A DNA stretch of 64,000 nucleotides from Arenibacter sp040216555 (GCA_040216555.1 JAVJOW010000031.1:1-64000); one strand, 5' to 3'; shown: positions 9,159 through 18,583, counted from the first letter of the stretch. Made by a program: numbers and translations. The notes: generated by a model not told the origin, from the sequence alone.

Positions 9159-9986
9159 ATGCGAAGTTTATTTAAAATAGTATCGTTGGTCTGGCTTTTA
9201 GGCCTTGGCCAAGGTCATGCACAGAATGGACTGCCCAAACCAAAAAACGGCAGCACCTATGTCATAGCCCACAGAGGTGAACATAACGGGATTCCAGAAA
9301 ATTCCTTGGCGGCCTATCAGAAAGCCATAGATTTGGGATGCGATTTTGTGGAAATTGATGTCAGGACTACCAAGGATGGGGAATTTGTAAGTGTCCACAA
9401 TGCTACCATAGACGCCTATGTTGTAGGTAAAACCGGTAAGTTAGCCGATTTTACATTATCCCAATTAAGGGCTATGGACATAGGAATAAAAGTGGGTGAA
9501 AAATGGCGTGATACCAAAATTCCCACCTTTGGGGAAATCTTAGCGCTATGCCAAAACAAAATTGGTATTTATCTAGACCTAAAGGAAGCAGACCCCAAGA
9601 CCTTGATCCCAATCATTAAAAAATACAATATGGAGGAAGCCATTGTTTGGTACCTGCCTGCCAGCGCCCATAAGGAACTAATGGCCATAAAGACCAACTG
9701 TCCGGAATGCCTTATAATGCCGGACCCGGGTAAAAAAAGTAATATTAAAGAGGTAATCAACACCTATGAACCTAAATATATGGCTTCGGATATGGGCCAT
9801 ATCTCCAAATCCTTTGTTAGGCAATTACATGCCAATGAGGTCAAGGTATTTGTGGACGATGATGAAGATGATCCCGAAAAATGGCATCAAGAATGGGCAA
9901 AACTGCTTAGCCTTGGCGTGGACGGGATACAAACCGATCAGCCAGAAGCCTTGATCAAATTTATTTCATCCATAGAAAACCAATAA
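9159..9986 (+). CDS. Secreted glycerophosphodiester phosphodiesterase
   Basis: 275 residues, signal peptide ending GHA|Q. TIM-barrel GDPD family: IAHRGEHNGIPENS with the catalytic HRG, then FVEIDVRTTKDGEFV with the metal-binding acidic pair, and VSVHN for the second catalytic His. The usual HDxxLDR is here HNATIDAY, so the Asp and Arg after the second His are changed. The end, GVDGIQTDQPEAL, is typical of the family. It would hydrolyse glycerophosphodiesters to an alcohol plus glycerol 3-phosphate. It lies 49 bp after paralogue C, so the cluster may act on a glycerophosphate-bearing glycan or lipid head group (inference). Confidence 0.9.
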   Translation: MRSLFKIVSLVWLLGLGQGHAQNGLPKPKNGSTYVIAHRGEHNGIPENSLAAYQKAIDLGCDFVEIDVRTTKDGEFVSVHNATIDAYVVGKTGKLADFTLSQLRAMDIGIKVGEKWRDTKIPTFGEILALCQNKIGIYLDLKEADPKTLIPIIKKYNMEEAIVWYLPASAHKELMAIKTNCPECLIMPDPGKKSNIKEVINTYEPKYMASDMGHISKSFVRQLHANEVKVFVDDDEDDPEKWHQEWAKLLSLGVDGIQTDQPEALIKFISSIENQ

Positions 9987-9992
9987 CTCCAA

Positions 9993-10454
9993 TTAATCAC
10001 AGCCCTCTTTTCTTCTTGTATCGATCAAGTATATGATCTTCCAAACTCCCTGATCCTTAAATAGTTGAAAGGAATTTACGCCGCAATGACTAAAACCATC
10101 ATTGAGCCAAAATTCGTAGTCAGTCCATGCATTGGCCATAGCGCCATCAATTTGAATATTATAGGACTTTATTTTTTCTTCAAATTTTGTAGTAGTGGGT
10201 ATGGCAACTATGGACCTAAGAAAATGGTTGAAATTATCGGTTTTCACCACCTCTCTCCCATCCGTATCTTTTCCGATGGTCTGTAGCACAATATCCTTGG
10301 AAACCGTTTCCTTAAGTGCCATTGAATCCTGTTGATGAAAAGCTTCAAAAAATGAATCTATGGTATTTTTAACCATTTCCTCCGCACTGTTTTGGGCATT
10401 GACAAAATTAAATGCCATCAAAAAAACTAAAAAGTAAAACCGAGTGTTGTTCAT
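9993..10454 (-). CDS. Secreted NTF2-like (SnoaL-type) protein
   Basis: 153 residues with a signal peptide ending VNA|Q. The rest fits one NTF2-like cone: helices with TIDSFFEAFHQQDS, then strands ending in SFQLFKDQGVWKIIYL. Such small exported NTF2-like proteins are usually ligand-binding or of unknown role; a few are isomerases, but no catalytic Asp/His pair can be assigned here. It faces the GDPD gene tail to tail with a 6-bp gap, and is transcribed away from panB. No partner gene on its strand. Confidence 0.75.
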   Translation of the reverse strand: MNNTRFYFLVFLMAFNFVNAQNSAEEMVKNTIDSFFEAFHQQDSMALKETVSKDIVLQTIGKDTDGREVVKTDNFNHFLRSIVAIPTTTKFEEKIKSYNIQIDGAMANAWTDYEFWLNDGFSHCGVNSFQLFKDQGVWKIIYLIDTRRKEGCD

Positions 10455-10576
10455 TTTATTAAGGTCTTGAACGTCATATAAAAGTAATCAAAAATTAAAA
10501 AATTGGGAACTAACTATGGCTATATTCATAATTTTTGCAACAAATCATTACTTTTATCCCACCAAAAATATAATAG

Positions 10577-11395
10577 ATGTCCACTGCCAAAAAAGAATAC
10601 AAAAGAGTTACCGTAAAATCTCTCGTTGATATGAAAAAAAACGGAGAGAAAATATCCATGTTAACGGCATATGATTATTCTATGGCAAAAATTGTGGATG
10701 CTGCCAATGTGGATGTGATATTGGTGGGAGATTCTGCCAGTAATGTTATGGCCGGACATGAAACCACCTTGCCCATTACCTTGGACCAAATGATCTATCA
10801 TGCCTCTTCGGTCATAAGGGCGGTAAACCGTGCCTTGGTAGTTGTGGATATTCCCTTCGGAAGTTATCAAAGCGACCCCAAGGAGGCGTTGCGCTCCGCC
10901 ATCCGGATCATGAAAGAGAGTGGAGCCCATGCCGTAAAAGTAGAAGGTGGGCAAGAAATTAAGGAATCTGTAAAAAGAATTCTTAATGCAGGTATACCCG
11001 TAATGGGACATTTGGGCCTGACCCCACAATCCATTTATAAATTTGGCACGTATACCGTAAGGGCAAAAGAGGTAGACGAAGCAGATAAACTAATTGAAGA
11101 TGCCAAACTTTTGGAAAAAATGGGCTGTTTTGCCATAGTTCTGGAAAAAATACCCGCCAAATTGGCCAAGGAAGTAGCAGAAAGTGTCTCCATTCCAATT
11201 ATTGGCATTGGGGCAGGCAATGGTGTAGATGGCCAAGTATTGGTAATCCACGACCTCTTGGGCATTACCCAGGAATTCAATCCCAGATTCCTGCGCAGGT
11301 ATCTCAACCTATTTGAGGAAATGGGCAATGCCATTTCCCAGTATGTAGATGATGTAAAAACGAGGGACTTCCCAAGCGACGAGGAGCAATACTAA
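10577..11395 (+). CDS. panB: 3-methyl-2-oxobutanoate hydroxymethyltransferase (PanB)
   Basis: 272 residues, full length. Converts 2-oxoisovalerate and 5,10-methylene-THF to ketopantoate, the first committed step of pantothenate synthesis. Family motifs are present in order: VGDSASNVMAGHETT (metal-binding Asp), VVDIPFGSYQ, AVKVEGG, MGHLGLTPQS, IVLEKIP (catalytic Glu) and IGIGAGNGVDGQVLV. Cytoplasmic decamer in characterised homologues. Other pan genes are not in the window. The RluA-family gene follows on the same strand after 82 bp. Confidence 0.96.
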   Translation: MSTAKKEYKRVTVKSLVDMKKNGEKISMLTAYDYSMAKIVDAANVDVILVGDSASNVMAGHETTLPITLDQMIYHASSVIRAVNRALVVVDIPFGSYQSDPKEALRSAIRIMKESGAHAVKVEGGQEIKESVKRILNAGIPVMGHLGLTPQSIYKFGTYTVRAKEVDEADKLIEDAKLLEKMGCFAIVLEKIPAKLAKEVAESVSIPIIGIGAGNGVDGQVLVIHDLLGITQEFNPRFLRRYLNLFEEMGNAISQYVDDVKTRDFPSDEEQY

Positions 11396-11477
11396 AGGGT
11401 CGTACAAATATTCATGTTTAAGGTCTGCCCTTTTATTGCGCGGATGGCTCAAGAACTAGATAATCAATTCTAAACAA

Positions 11478-12176
11478 GTGTCCACAAAAACAATTTCTAC
11501 CCCTGAAAATCTCCAGGTTTTATACGAGGATAACCATCTTATAGCCATTAATAAAAGGGCTGGCGATATAGTTCAGGGCGATAAAACCGGGGACACTCCC
11601 TTGAGCGAGGTTGTAAAACACTATATAAAAACTAAACACAACAAACCAGGGAACGTTTATTTGGGGGTAGCACACCGCCTGGACAGACCTACCACTGGTA
11701 TTGTGGTCTTTGCCAAAACCTCCAAGGCACTGCCCAGACTCAACAAATTATTTGCTGAAAAAGATGCCCAAAAAACATATTGGGCGGTAGTCAATAAAAT
11801 GCCCGATAAGGAAACGGATACTTTGACCCATTGGCTGAAGCGCAATCCCAAACAGAATAAATCGTATGGCTATAAAAAGGAAGTTCCGGATAGCAAAAAA
11901 GCCATTTTAGACTATAAGGTCATTAAGCAGCTGGACCGCTATTTTTTATTGGAAATCGATTTAAAAACAGGGCGGCACCATCAGATTAGGGCGCAATTGG
12001 CGGCTATTGGGTGTGTCATAAAAGGGGATTTAAAATACGGGGCGGACCGGAGCAATAAGGACGGAAGCATCCATCTGCATGCCCGAAGTCTTTCTTTTGT
12101 ACATCCCGTTAAAAAAGAGTTGTTGCAAATTATAGCGCCACCCCCTGAGGATAGTGTTTGGACAGCATGTCTATGA
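11478..12176 (+). CDS. RluA-family RNA pseudouridine synthase
   Basis: 232 residues from a GTG start at 11478; no upstream ATG in frame fits. The catalytic motif HRLDRPTTGIVVFAKT carries the active Asp of the RluA/RluC/RluD family, and GRHHQIRAQLA is the second family motif. There is no N-terminal S4 domain, so it is the short TruC/RluA-like type that modifies tRNA or rRNA uridines; the exact target cannot be told from sequence. Its stop codon lies inside a hairpin shared with the convergent transporter gene. Confidence 0.92.
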   Translation: MSTKTISTPENLQVLYEDNHLIAINKRAGDIVQGDKTGDTPLSEVVKHYIKTKHNKPGNVYLGVAHRLDRPTTGIVVFAKTSKALPRLNKLFAEKDAQKTYWAVVNKMPDKETDTLTHWLKRNPKQNKSYGYKKEVPDSKKAILDYKVIKQLDRYFLLEIDLKTGRHHQIRAQLAAIGCVIKGDLKYGADRSNKDGSIHLHARSLSFVHPVKKELLQIIAPPPEDSVWTACL

Positions 12177-12189
12177 TTTTCATAGACAT
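12167..12189. terminator. Convergent hairpin between pseudouridine synthase and DMT transporter
   Basis: Perfect 10-bp inverted repeat ATGTCTATGA / TCATAGACAT with a 3-base loop. It contains the stop codon of the plus-strand gene and touches that of the minus-strand gene, so it can serve both. The T-tract on either side is poor, hence only moderate confidence. Confidence 0.5.
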
Positions 12190-13049
12190 CATTTATAAGA
12201 CCTGACACTCTCTATGACTACAGAACTTAAAATTAATATTCCGCCCATTACCGTAGTCCAACTCGGAATTTCCATAAGAAAAACTACTCCTATCAATATT
12301 CCGTATACCGGTTGCACACTGCTTAATATACTCACCGTAGTAATGTTAAAGTGCTTAAAACAATTGAGGAATAAGGTATGCCCAATGGCAGTAGTGAACA
12401 GGGCCAATGTTAACAGCGCCGGCCATTGGTCGGCAATGGCATCAACCTCAAAAATAAAAAATGCAGGTGCCAATAGAAACCCTACTATTCCTGTTTGGTA
12501 GGTCATCATTAAAGAACCGTTGTAATGGGCCGCCCTAGACTTTAGGATAATATTCCGTATAGAATATACAAGTGCCGAAAAAACACCAAGACCCACGGCC
12601 ACAATATGTGAATTGCCGGTTTCAAAGTCGGGAGCCAGTAAATAAATCCCAGACAATACCAAAAGTCCCAGGACAAAATGAATTCTTTGGAATGGCGTTT
12701 TTAAAATCAATGGTTCCAATAAGGCTGTTATAATAGGGTACGTAAACATGGACAACATACCAATGGCCACATTGGAAAGCTGCAGGGCATAGAAATAGGT
12801 CAACCAGTGAATCCCCATGAAAATACCACTTAAAAAAATAATCGGGTGATCCTTTTTGGCTATGCGGAACGATATTTTCTTCCATTTACAATAGAGCAAT
12901 AGAAACAAAAATGCCAACCCCGCCCTACTGGCAATGGTAACAGGTACCGGCAATTGTACATATCTACCCAGAGCTCCGGAGGTACTTATAAAAATCATGG
13001 CCAGATTGATCTCCAGCAAATGGTTTATGTGAAGGCTTTTGTTTTTCAA
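12189..13049 (-). CDS. DMT-superfamily EamA transporter
   Basis: 286 residues, about ten hydrophobic helices in two EamA repeats (residues about 12-140 and 150-282). The inner repeat signature SALVYSIRNIILK and the closing SVQPVYGILIGVVFLME are typical of drug/metabolite transporters that export amino acids or nucleobase-like metabolites. Inner-membrane protein; substrate unknown. It follows the 514-residue gene on the same strand with a 9-bp gap, so the two are likely one transcript. Confidence 0.88.
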   Translation of the reverse strand: MKNKSLHINHLLEINLAMIFISTSGALGRYVQLPVPVTIASRAGLAFLFLLLYCKWKKISFRIAKKDHPIIFLSGIFMGIHWLTYFYALQLSNVAIGMLSMFTYPIITALLEPLILKTPFQRIHFVLGLLVLSGIYLLAPDFETGNSHIVAVGLGVFSALVYSIRNIILKSRAAHYNGSLMMTYQTGIVGFLLAPAFFIFEVDAIADQWPALLTLALFTTAIGHTLFLNCFKHFNITTVSILSSVQPVYGILIGVVFLMEIPSWTTVMGGILILSSVVIESVRSYK

Positions 13050-13058
13050 AAAAATATT

Positions 13059-14603
13059 TTATCGGGTAACGGACATAGCCTTCTCTTTAATAATCTGTGC
13101 TACGGGTTTATTTTGTAGGTGACTCTCCAACCATGAAATAATATCCAAATATAAGAAAGCACGTTTTTCATAGGGATGGTTTTCATATTTTTTTAATTCG
13201 TCGTACAGCTTTTGGAACTCATTGGGCAACTCGTGCGGAAAGATATCGCCCAAGCGTCTTAGAAATTTGATCATTTCCTTCTGTACCGCATGTAGATCGT
13301 TCATTTTTAATAGGAACTTATAGGTGCTTTTCAACTGTACTTCCAAATGATAGTCCATACCGGCCTCATAATGGGCAATGAGACTCAGCACTCTGGCAAA
13401 GCACATTAAGTCTTCACGCATTTTTAGGTTCTTATTATTAATGATCCTCTTTAAATATTGAATACAGGTTTTGTTATCCCCATTTCCAAAATACAGGCAG
13501 GCTATCTTATAGTACAATACCATCACGTGGTGCTGGTCTATCCTATCCTTATGTTTGTTAATTCCGTATTCTACTATTTTGACCAAATAAAGGCCCTTTT
13601 CAAAATTGCCCTCCAAGAAATGAAGGTTTAATTTATTCAAATTAATATATAAAAAGGCCAAGGACGCTATATTGTCATTGTCCGGAAATTCCTTGCTTCC
13701 CACAATTTTTTCCAATTTTTCCAAGGTTTCCTTGAACTGGGAACTATATTTTACATAAAACAAGGATTCCAACAAATAATGGTTTCCCTTTAAAAAGAAT
13801 ACAGGGTTTAAATAGATCATTTCCTTGTTATCATAAAAAAGATCTACCCATTTACTGGAATACTTATAGCAGGACAAAAAATCCTGGGTCAGAAAACTGT
13901 ACCATAGGTGTGCCTTGTACAGCCAAAGCTTTTCCCTAAAACCAAGGTCTTCAATATTATACTTGGGCAAGTGCTTTTCAAAATATTTTTGAACTCTTTT
14001 AATATCCTCATCGCTCCTAACATAACCAATTTTGAGCATTTGCCCATATAGCTGTAGTGCCAGGTTGGATAATTTACTGGTAATAACATTTTGTGCCGAA
14101 AGTTGCTTGGCCTGTACTGCCAGTTCGTCTGCCCTGTCCGGGATACTACGGGTAATATACTGGGTCTCTATCAACTTCTCAAATTCAACAATTTCATAGG
14201 CCACGTTTTTCTCCTCATTTTCAATTGCAGTAGCCTTGGCCTTATCCAATATCTTAAGACTTTGTTTGTACAGCCCCTTTTGGTACAAAATTGTAGCAAA
14301 ATCCAATTGCTCCCGGATCTGCACCCGTATATTTTGATTTACAGGATTCAACCTAAGGCTCACCAGGATCTGTTTGTACAAATGGGCCTTAAGGTTGGAC
14401 AATTGGGCCTTCTTTACAATCCCATTTTCCAGTATTAATTTTTCATCATATACTTTAATCTTATCCATTAAATTAAAAAGGGCAAGAAATTTGGCATCTG
14501 TATTCACCCCCAAGCGCCCAACATACAATTTAAATTGACGTTTCTCTGACTTGGAAAGTGATTTGACCAAAACGAATAATGCATCTTTATGAGCATTTGT
14601 CAT
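13059..14603 (-). CDS. Conserved helical (TPR-like) cytoplasmic protein of unknown function
   Basis: 514 residues, no signal peptide or membrane segment. Almost entirely helical, with TPR/SEL-like helix pairs such as TILYQKGLYKQSLKILDKA and IACLYFGNGDNKTCIQYLK. The N-terminus FVLVKSLSKSEKRQFKLYV is a pattern I associate with a family of uncharacterised Bacteroidota proteins. Probably a protein-interaction scaffold. It is the first gene of a two-gene unit with the EamA transporter, and it is divergent from leuA. Function cannot be assigned. Confidence 0.75.
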   Translation of the reverse strand: MTNAHKDALFVLVKSLSKSEKRQFKLYVGRLGVNTDAKFLALFNLMDKIKVYDEKLILENGIVKKAQLSNLKAHLYKQILVSLRLNPVNQNIRVQIREQLDFATILYQKGLYKQSLKILDKAKATAIENEEKNVAYEIVEFEKLIETQYITRSIPDRADELAVQAKQLSAQNVITSKLSNLALQLYGQMLKIGYVRSDEDIKRVQKYFEKHLPKYNIEDLGFREKLWLYKAHLWYSFLTQDFLSCYKYSSKWVDLFYDNKEMIYLNPVFFLKGNHYLLESLFYVKYSSQFKETLEKLEKIVGSKEFPDNDNIASLAFLYINLNKLNLHFLEGNFEKGLYLVKIVEYGINKHKDRIDQHHVMVLYYKIACLYFGNGDNKTCIQYLKRIINNKNLKMREDLMCFARVLSLIAHYEAGMDYHLEVQLKSTYKFLLKMNDLHAVQKEMIKFLRRLGDIFPHELPNEFQKLYDELKKYENHPYEKRAFLYLDIISWLESHLQNKPVAQIIKEKAMSVTR

Positions 14604-14750
14604 CGTAATAATAAAGGTTTATATAATTGACAATCAGTGTTTTAAATACTTCAAAAAGTTATTTAACGTTGTAAATGCTATTTTGCGATTAGGACCGGCA
14701 AACCTACTAGTACTATATTCGTATAGCGCACATAAAATTACGTAAATATA

Positions 14751-15923
14751 ATGAGCAAAGAAAAGGTACATATTTTTGACACGACACTTAGAGATGGAGA
14801 GCAAGTCCCCGGATGTAAATTGGATACGGACCAAAAATTAATTATCGCTGAAAGACTGGATCTTTTGGGGGTAGATATAATAGAAGCCGGTTTTCCAATT
14901 TCCAGTCCAGGAGATTTTAATTCTGTGCAGGAGATTTCAAAAATTGTAAAGAATGCAACGGTATGTGGACTTACTCGTGCCGTTAAAAAAGATATTGAAG
15001 TTGCTGCAGAGGCATTAAAATATGCCAAAAGACCAAGGATACATACCGGTATCGGAACTTCGGAATCCCATATTAAATTCAAGTTCAACTCCAATAAGGA
15101 TGCCATAATAGAGCGGGCCATAGAGGCGGTAAGTTATGCCAAATCCTTTGTTGAGGATGTAGAGTTTTATGCCGAGGATGCGGGCAGAACGGATAACGAG
15201 TTTTTGGCAAGGGTCTGTGAGGCGGTCGTTAAGGCCGGTGCTACCGTATTGAATATCCCTGACACCACTGGTTACTGCTTGCCCGAGGAATACGGTGCCA
15301 AAATAAAATATTTAAAGGAAAACGTAACCGGCATACATAAAGCTATTTTATCCTGTCATTGTCATAATGACCTTGGATTGGCCACTGCTAACTCCATAGC
15401 CGGGGTAATAAACGGTGCGAGACAAATTGAATGTACTATCAATGGAATTGGTGAAAGGGCCGGAAACACTGCCTTAGAAGAAGTGGTAATGATCTTAAGG
15501 CAGCACCCTACCCTTAATTTGGATACCAATATCAACAGTAAATTACTATATGATACCAGTCAGATGGTATCCCAAAAAATGGGAGTGTACGTGCAACCCA
15601 ACAAAGCCATAGTGGGTGCCAATGCATTTGCCCATAGCTCGGGGATTCATCAGGACGGAGTAATAAAAAATAGGGAAACCTATGAAATAATAGATCCTGC
15701 AGATGTTGGGGTAAACGAATCTTCCATTGTCCTTACCGCAAGAAGTGGTAGGGCAGCATTGGCCTATAGGGCAAAAAATGTAGGATACGAACTTACCAAA
15801 ACCCAGCTGGATGAGGTGTATCAGGAATTTTTAAAATTCGCGGACAAGCAGAAAGAAATTTTTGACGAGGATATACATGATATCATCATTGCCAGTGGTA
15901 TTAAAATAAAAAGCATCGCTTAA
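14751..15923 (+). CDS. leuA: 2-isopropylmalate synthase, catalytic part only
   Basis: 390 residues. Condenses acetyl-CoA with 2-oxoisovalerate, the first step of leucine synthesis. FDTTLRDGEQVPG holds the catalytic Arg and metal Asp; LSCHCHNDLGLATAN has the metal-binding His pair; INGIGERAGNTALEE and SGIHQDG are the other family motifs. The C-terminal allosteric LeuA dimer domain of about 120 residues, which binds leucine in full-length enzymes, is absent, so leucine feedback through that domain is not expected. A homocitrate or citramalate synthase is possible by similarity, but the 1-bp linkage to leuB supports leucine synthesis. Confidence 0.9.
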   Translation: MSKEKVHIFDTTLRDGEQVPGCKLDTDQKLIIAERLDLLGVDIIEAGFPISSPGDFNSVQEISKIVKNATVCGLTRAVKKDIEVAAEALKYAKRPRIHTGIGTSESHIKFKFNSNKDAIIERAIEAVSYAKSFVEDVEFYAEDAGRTDNEFLARVCEAVVKAGATVLNIPDTTGYCLPEEYGAKIKYLKENVTGIHKAILSCHCHNDLGLATANSIAGVINGARQIECTINGIGERAGNTALEEVVMILRQHPTLNLDTNINSKLLYDTSQMVSQKMGVYVQPNKAIVGANAFAHSSGIHQDGVIKNRETYEIIDPADVGVNESSIVLTARSGRAALAYRAKNVGYELTKTQLDEVYQEFLKFADKQKEIFDEDIHDIIIASGIKIKSIA

Positions 15924-15924
15924 A

Positions 15925-17043
15925 ATGGATCTAAAGATTGCTCTTTTAGGGGGGGATGGTATTGGTCCCGAGGTCTTGGCACAGTCTGTAAAATGTTTGC
16001 AGGCTGTTGAGGAGACCTTTAACCATCATTTCACTTATACGGAAGGGTTGATCGGAGCAGTTGCCATGGACAAATATGGCTCCCCTTTACCTCAACAGAC
16101 CATAGATCTTTGCAAGGCATCAAATGCCATTCTTTTTGGGACTATAGGTACCCTAAAATATGATGACAATCCCAGTGCAAGAGTACGTCCGGAACAGGGG
16201 CTGCTTCAACTGCGCAGGGAATTACAACTTTTTACCAATATTAGGCCCGTTAAGGTTTTTCCAACATTGGTGAATAAATCCCCTCTAAAAAAGCATGTTA
16301 TTTTTGGAACGGATTTCGTTATCTATCGTGAACTTACCGGTGGAATCTACTTTGGTGAAAAAAAACTAAGTCAAGACGGGACAGTTGCTTCGGATTTATG
16401 TGAATACTCCGAAAAGGAGATCAGTAGAATTGCCCATTTAGCGTTTAAAGCTGCCAAGAACAGACGTAAAAAATTGACATTGGTAGATAAGGCCAATGTT
16501 TTGGAGACGTCTAGGTTATGGCGCAAAGTTGTAACCAGAATATCTGAAAGCTATCCGGAAGTACAATTGGATTTTTTATTTGTGGATAATGCTGCTATGA
16601 AAATGATGTTGGATCCGAACGACTTTGATGTTATCCTGACCGATAATATGTTCGGGGACATTTTATCCGACCAAGGCAGTGCCATTTGCGGATCCAAGGG
16701 ACTATTGCCTTCAGCCTCGATTGGCAATGAACATGCCATGTTTGAACCCTTTCACGGCTCCTACCCCCAGGCAGCCGGAAAAAATATTGCCAATCCTATA
16801 GCCTCCATTTTATCTACCGCCATGATGTTAAGCCATTTTGGATTACATGAAGAATCGCTTGCTGTCGTAATAGCAGTAGACAAGTCTATGAGAAAACATG
16901 TGGTTACCAAGGATCTGAATACTTCAAGCAAATATGGCACAAGCCAGGTAGGGGATTTTATTGCTGGGAACATCATAGATTCTGATGAGAACCACAATTA
17001 TAATTACGAAAACATAGGGTTGGGAAGATCTACCATCATCTAA
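15925..17043 (+). CDS. leuB: 3-isopropylmalate dehydrogenase
   Basis: 372 residues. NAD-dependent oxidative decarboxylation of 3-isopropylmalate. Motifs: LLGGDGIGPEVL, the substrate loop ARVRPEQGLLQLRRELQLF, YRELTGGIYFG (active Tyr), VDKANVLETSRLWR (active Lys) and NMFGDILSDQ (metal Asp residues), then EPFHGSYPQAAGKNIANP. Starts one base after the leuA stop, so the pair is translationally linked. leuC, leuD and the ilv genes are not next to it in this window. The tail of about 15 residues (NENIGLG-like, Asn/Tyr-rich) is not part of the usual fold. Confidence 0.94.
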   Translation: MDLKIALLGGDGIGPEVLAQSVKCLQAVEETFNHHFTYTEGLIGAVAMDKYGSPLPQQTIDLCKASNAILFGTIGTLKYDDNPSARVRPEQGLLQLRRELQLFTNIRPVKVFPTLVNKSPLKKHVIFGTDFVIYRELTGGIYFGEKKLSQDGTVASDLCEYSEKEISRIAHLAFKAAKNRRKKLTLVDKANVLETSRLWRKVVTRISESYPEVQLDFLFVDNAAMKMMLDPNDFDVILTDNMFGDILSDQGSAICGSKGLLPSASIGNEHAMFEPFHGSYPQAAGKNIANPIASILSTAMMLSHFGLHEESLAVVIAVDKSMRKHVVTKDLNTSSKYGTSQVGDFIAGNIIDSDENHNYNYENIGLGRSTII

Positions 17044-17152
17044 TTACTGTAAAGTAAAGTTCATTTTATTTCTATGCTTTTCTTCTCTCTTAAAATAGGA
17101 AGGGCCAATTTCGACTAGGCTAAGCTGTAATTTAATGCAGATTGCTATAAGC

Positions 17153-18370
17153 CTAAAGTAGCTGAAGTATGAAATTGTGGAAATCTTTCTTAAAACTGTC
17201 GTAATTACTACCGGTTGCCGGACCATTGAAACCCGTATATATTTTTTGCACATCCCCTTTTTTGTCTATTATTATGGTTGTTGGAAAGGAAAATACATGA
17301 TTCAGCATGGGTAATTTTTCCTGAGCCATTTCCTTGTCAATACCGCCATATTGAGCCAACAAAATGGGGTATTCAACCCCAATTCTATCTTTAAGCCTAA
17401 TCATAGCCTTAAAGGCGGCCTCCTCCGTTTTAGCGTATTCAAAAGCAAGGGCTATAACAGCTATCTTTTCTTTTGAATTTTTTTGTAGATAATCTACCAA
17501 AAATTTGGTTTCATCCAAACAGTTTGGGCACCAGGTCCCCATAATCTGGACGATTACCACCTTATCCTTAAAAACAGGATCACTCAATGAAACCAAATTA
17601 CCTTCGGAATCAGGGAAGGAAAAGCTTAGTTGATCATCCCCTTTTTTCATATACGTCAAAGTTTCGGAATTGGGCAACTCGTAGTTTTCGTTTCTTTTTG
17701 CCACAAAAAGTTCCTTGGAATCTTTTCCGGTGTAAAACACGCCTGCCATGGAGGTATCTGTAGTTTTGGCTTTGAAGAGGTATGCACGTGCGCCATCAAA
17801 AGTGGAGAACTTTACTGAGTCCACGCTATTGATCCCCTCCAGAAAACGATAATCTCCGGTGGAGGTCCTGAAGGTCCCCGAAACCTTGTCATCTACTTGC
17901 CTGAAAATACCCTTGGCCATATAGCTCTCTCCATTTTCCGGTCTAAACTCCACCTCCCAGTCACCCGAAATATTGGTGTTGGGAATACCATCACTTTTAA
18001 AGCGTTCCTTAATACCATGGACAGCCCTAAAGGGCAAAACCGTTGCCTCATTTTCTTTAATAAATTTTCCCATTATCTCTTTTGCCGTAAATTTTCCCGC
18101 CAAGTATCCTTCAAAAACCGGAAATCTAATGATCACAGAATCTTTCTTCACCTTTATTTCGTCAATAAAAATAGTTTCATCGGCGTTGTACAATTCAATT
18201 GCATATGTTCCTCTTCCCTTGTTCTTAAGGCTAAAATTGAAAGGTAAATTTTGATCGTCATCTACTTCCAATTCGGCCAACCAAATCCCTTCTTCCAAAA
18301 CTACCGCCTCAGAATTCCTACAACCATTGCACAGTACAAATAGAAAAAATAGGAAGAATATGTGCTTCAT
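17153..18370 (-). CDS. TlpA-like thioredoxin lipoprotein
   Basis: 405 residues with a lipoprotein signal (LCNG|C). Residues about 20-240 form a beta-rich domain of the kind found N-terminal to Bacteroidota TlpA proteins. From about 260 it is a TlpA/ResA-type thioredoxin with an intact redox pair in MGTWCPNCLDE (near residue 280) and the cis-Pro segment FSFPTTIIIDKKG. Likely a periplasmic thiol-disulphide reductase or chaperone tethered to a membrane. It is convergent with leuB, 109 bp apart, and monocistronic. Confidence 0.88.
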   Translation of the reverse strand: MKHIFFLFFLFVLCNGCRNSEAVVLEEGIWLAELEVDDDQNLPFNFSLKNKGRGTYAIELYNADETIFIDEIKVKKDSVIIRFPVFEGYLAGKFTAKEIMGKFIKENEATVLPFRAVHGIKERFKSDGIPNTNISGDWEVEFRPENGESYMAKGIFRQVDDKVSGTFRTSTGDYRFLEGINSVDSVKFSTFDGARAYLFKAKTTDTSMAGVFYTGKDSKELFVAKRNENYELPNSETLTYMKKGDDQLSFSFPDSEGNLVSLSDPVFKDKVVIVQIMGTWCPNCLDETKFLVDYLQKNSKEKIAVIALAFEYAKTEEAAFKAMIRLKDRIGVEYPILLAQYGGIDKEMAQEKLPMLNHVFSFPTTIIIDKKGDVQKIYTGFNGPATGSNYDSFKKDFHNFILQLL

Positions 18371-18533
18371 CTTAAATTATTAAAAATTAAATTGAGGGGG
18401 AATCTCTCTCGGGGATTTTTTGGCCAAATTCACAAGTTGATCTCATGAAATAACCGGAATATTGGAAAAAATATAAAGTTAAGTAACAAAAATTTTTGGA
18501 TATTAAAAAATAAAACATTCAATCAAATACGTA

Positions 18534-18564
18534 TTGAATGTCTTCCAGCATTGTTTTATATTTG
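18534..18564 (+). promoter_or_regulatory. Predicted sigma-A promoter of pheT
   Basis: TTG at 18534-18536, a 20-bp spacer, and TATATTTG at 18557-18564: a full match to the Bacteroidota -33/-7 consensus (TTG, about 19 bp, TAnnTTTG). It leaves a leader of roughly 15 nt before the ATG at 18584. Confidence 0.7.
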
Positions 18565-18583
18565 AGGTCTTTAAAAAAACTCG

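Noticed and set aside
12214..12501. Open frame opposite the EamA transporter gene
   Set aside because: Shadow of the transporter: the minus-strand protein has clear family motifs and membrane helices.
14714..14721. TATATTCG as -7 box of leuA
   Set aside because: One mismatch to TAnnTTTG and no TTG at the -33 distance, so not enough to call a promoter.
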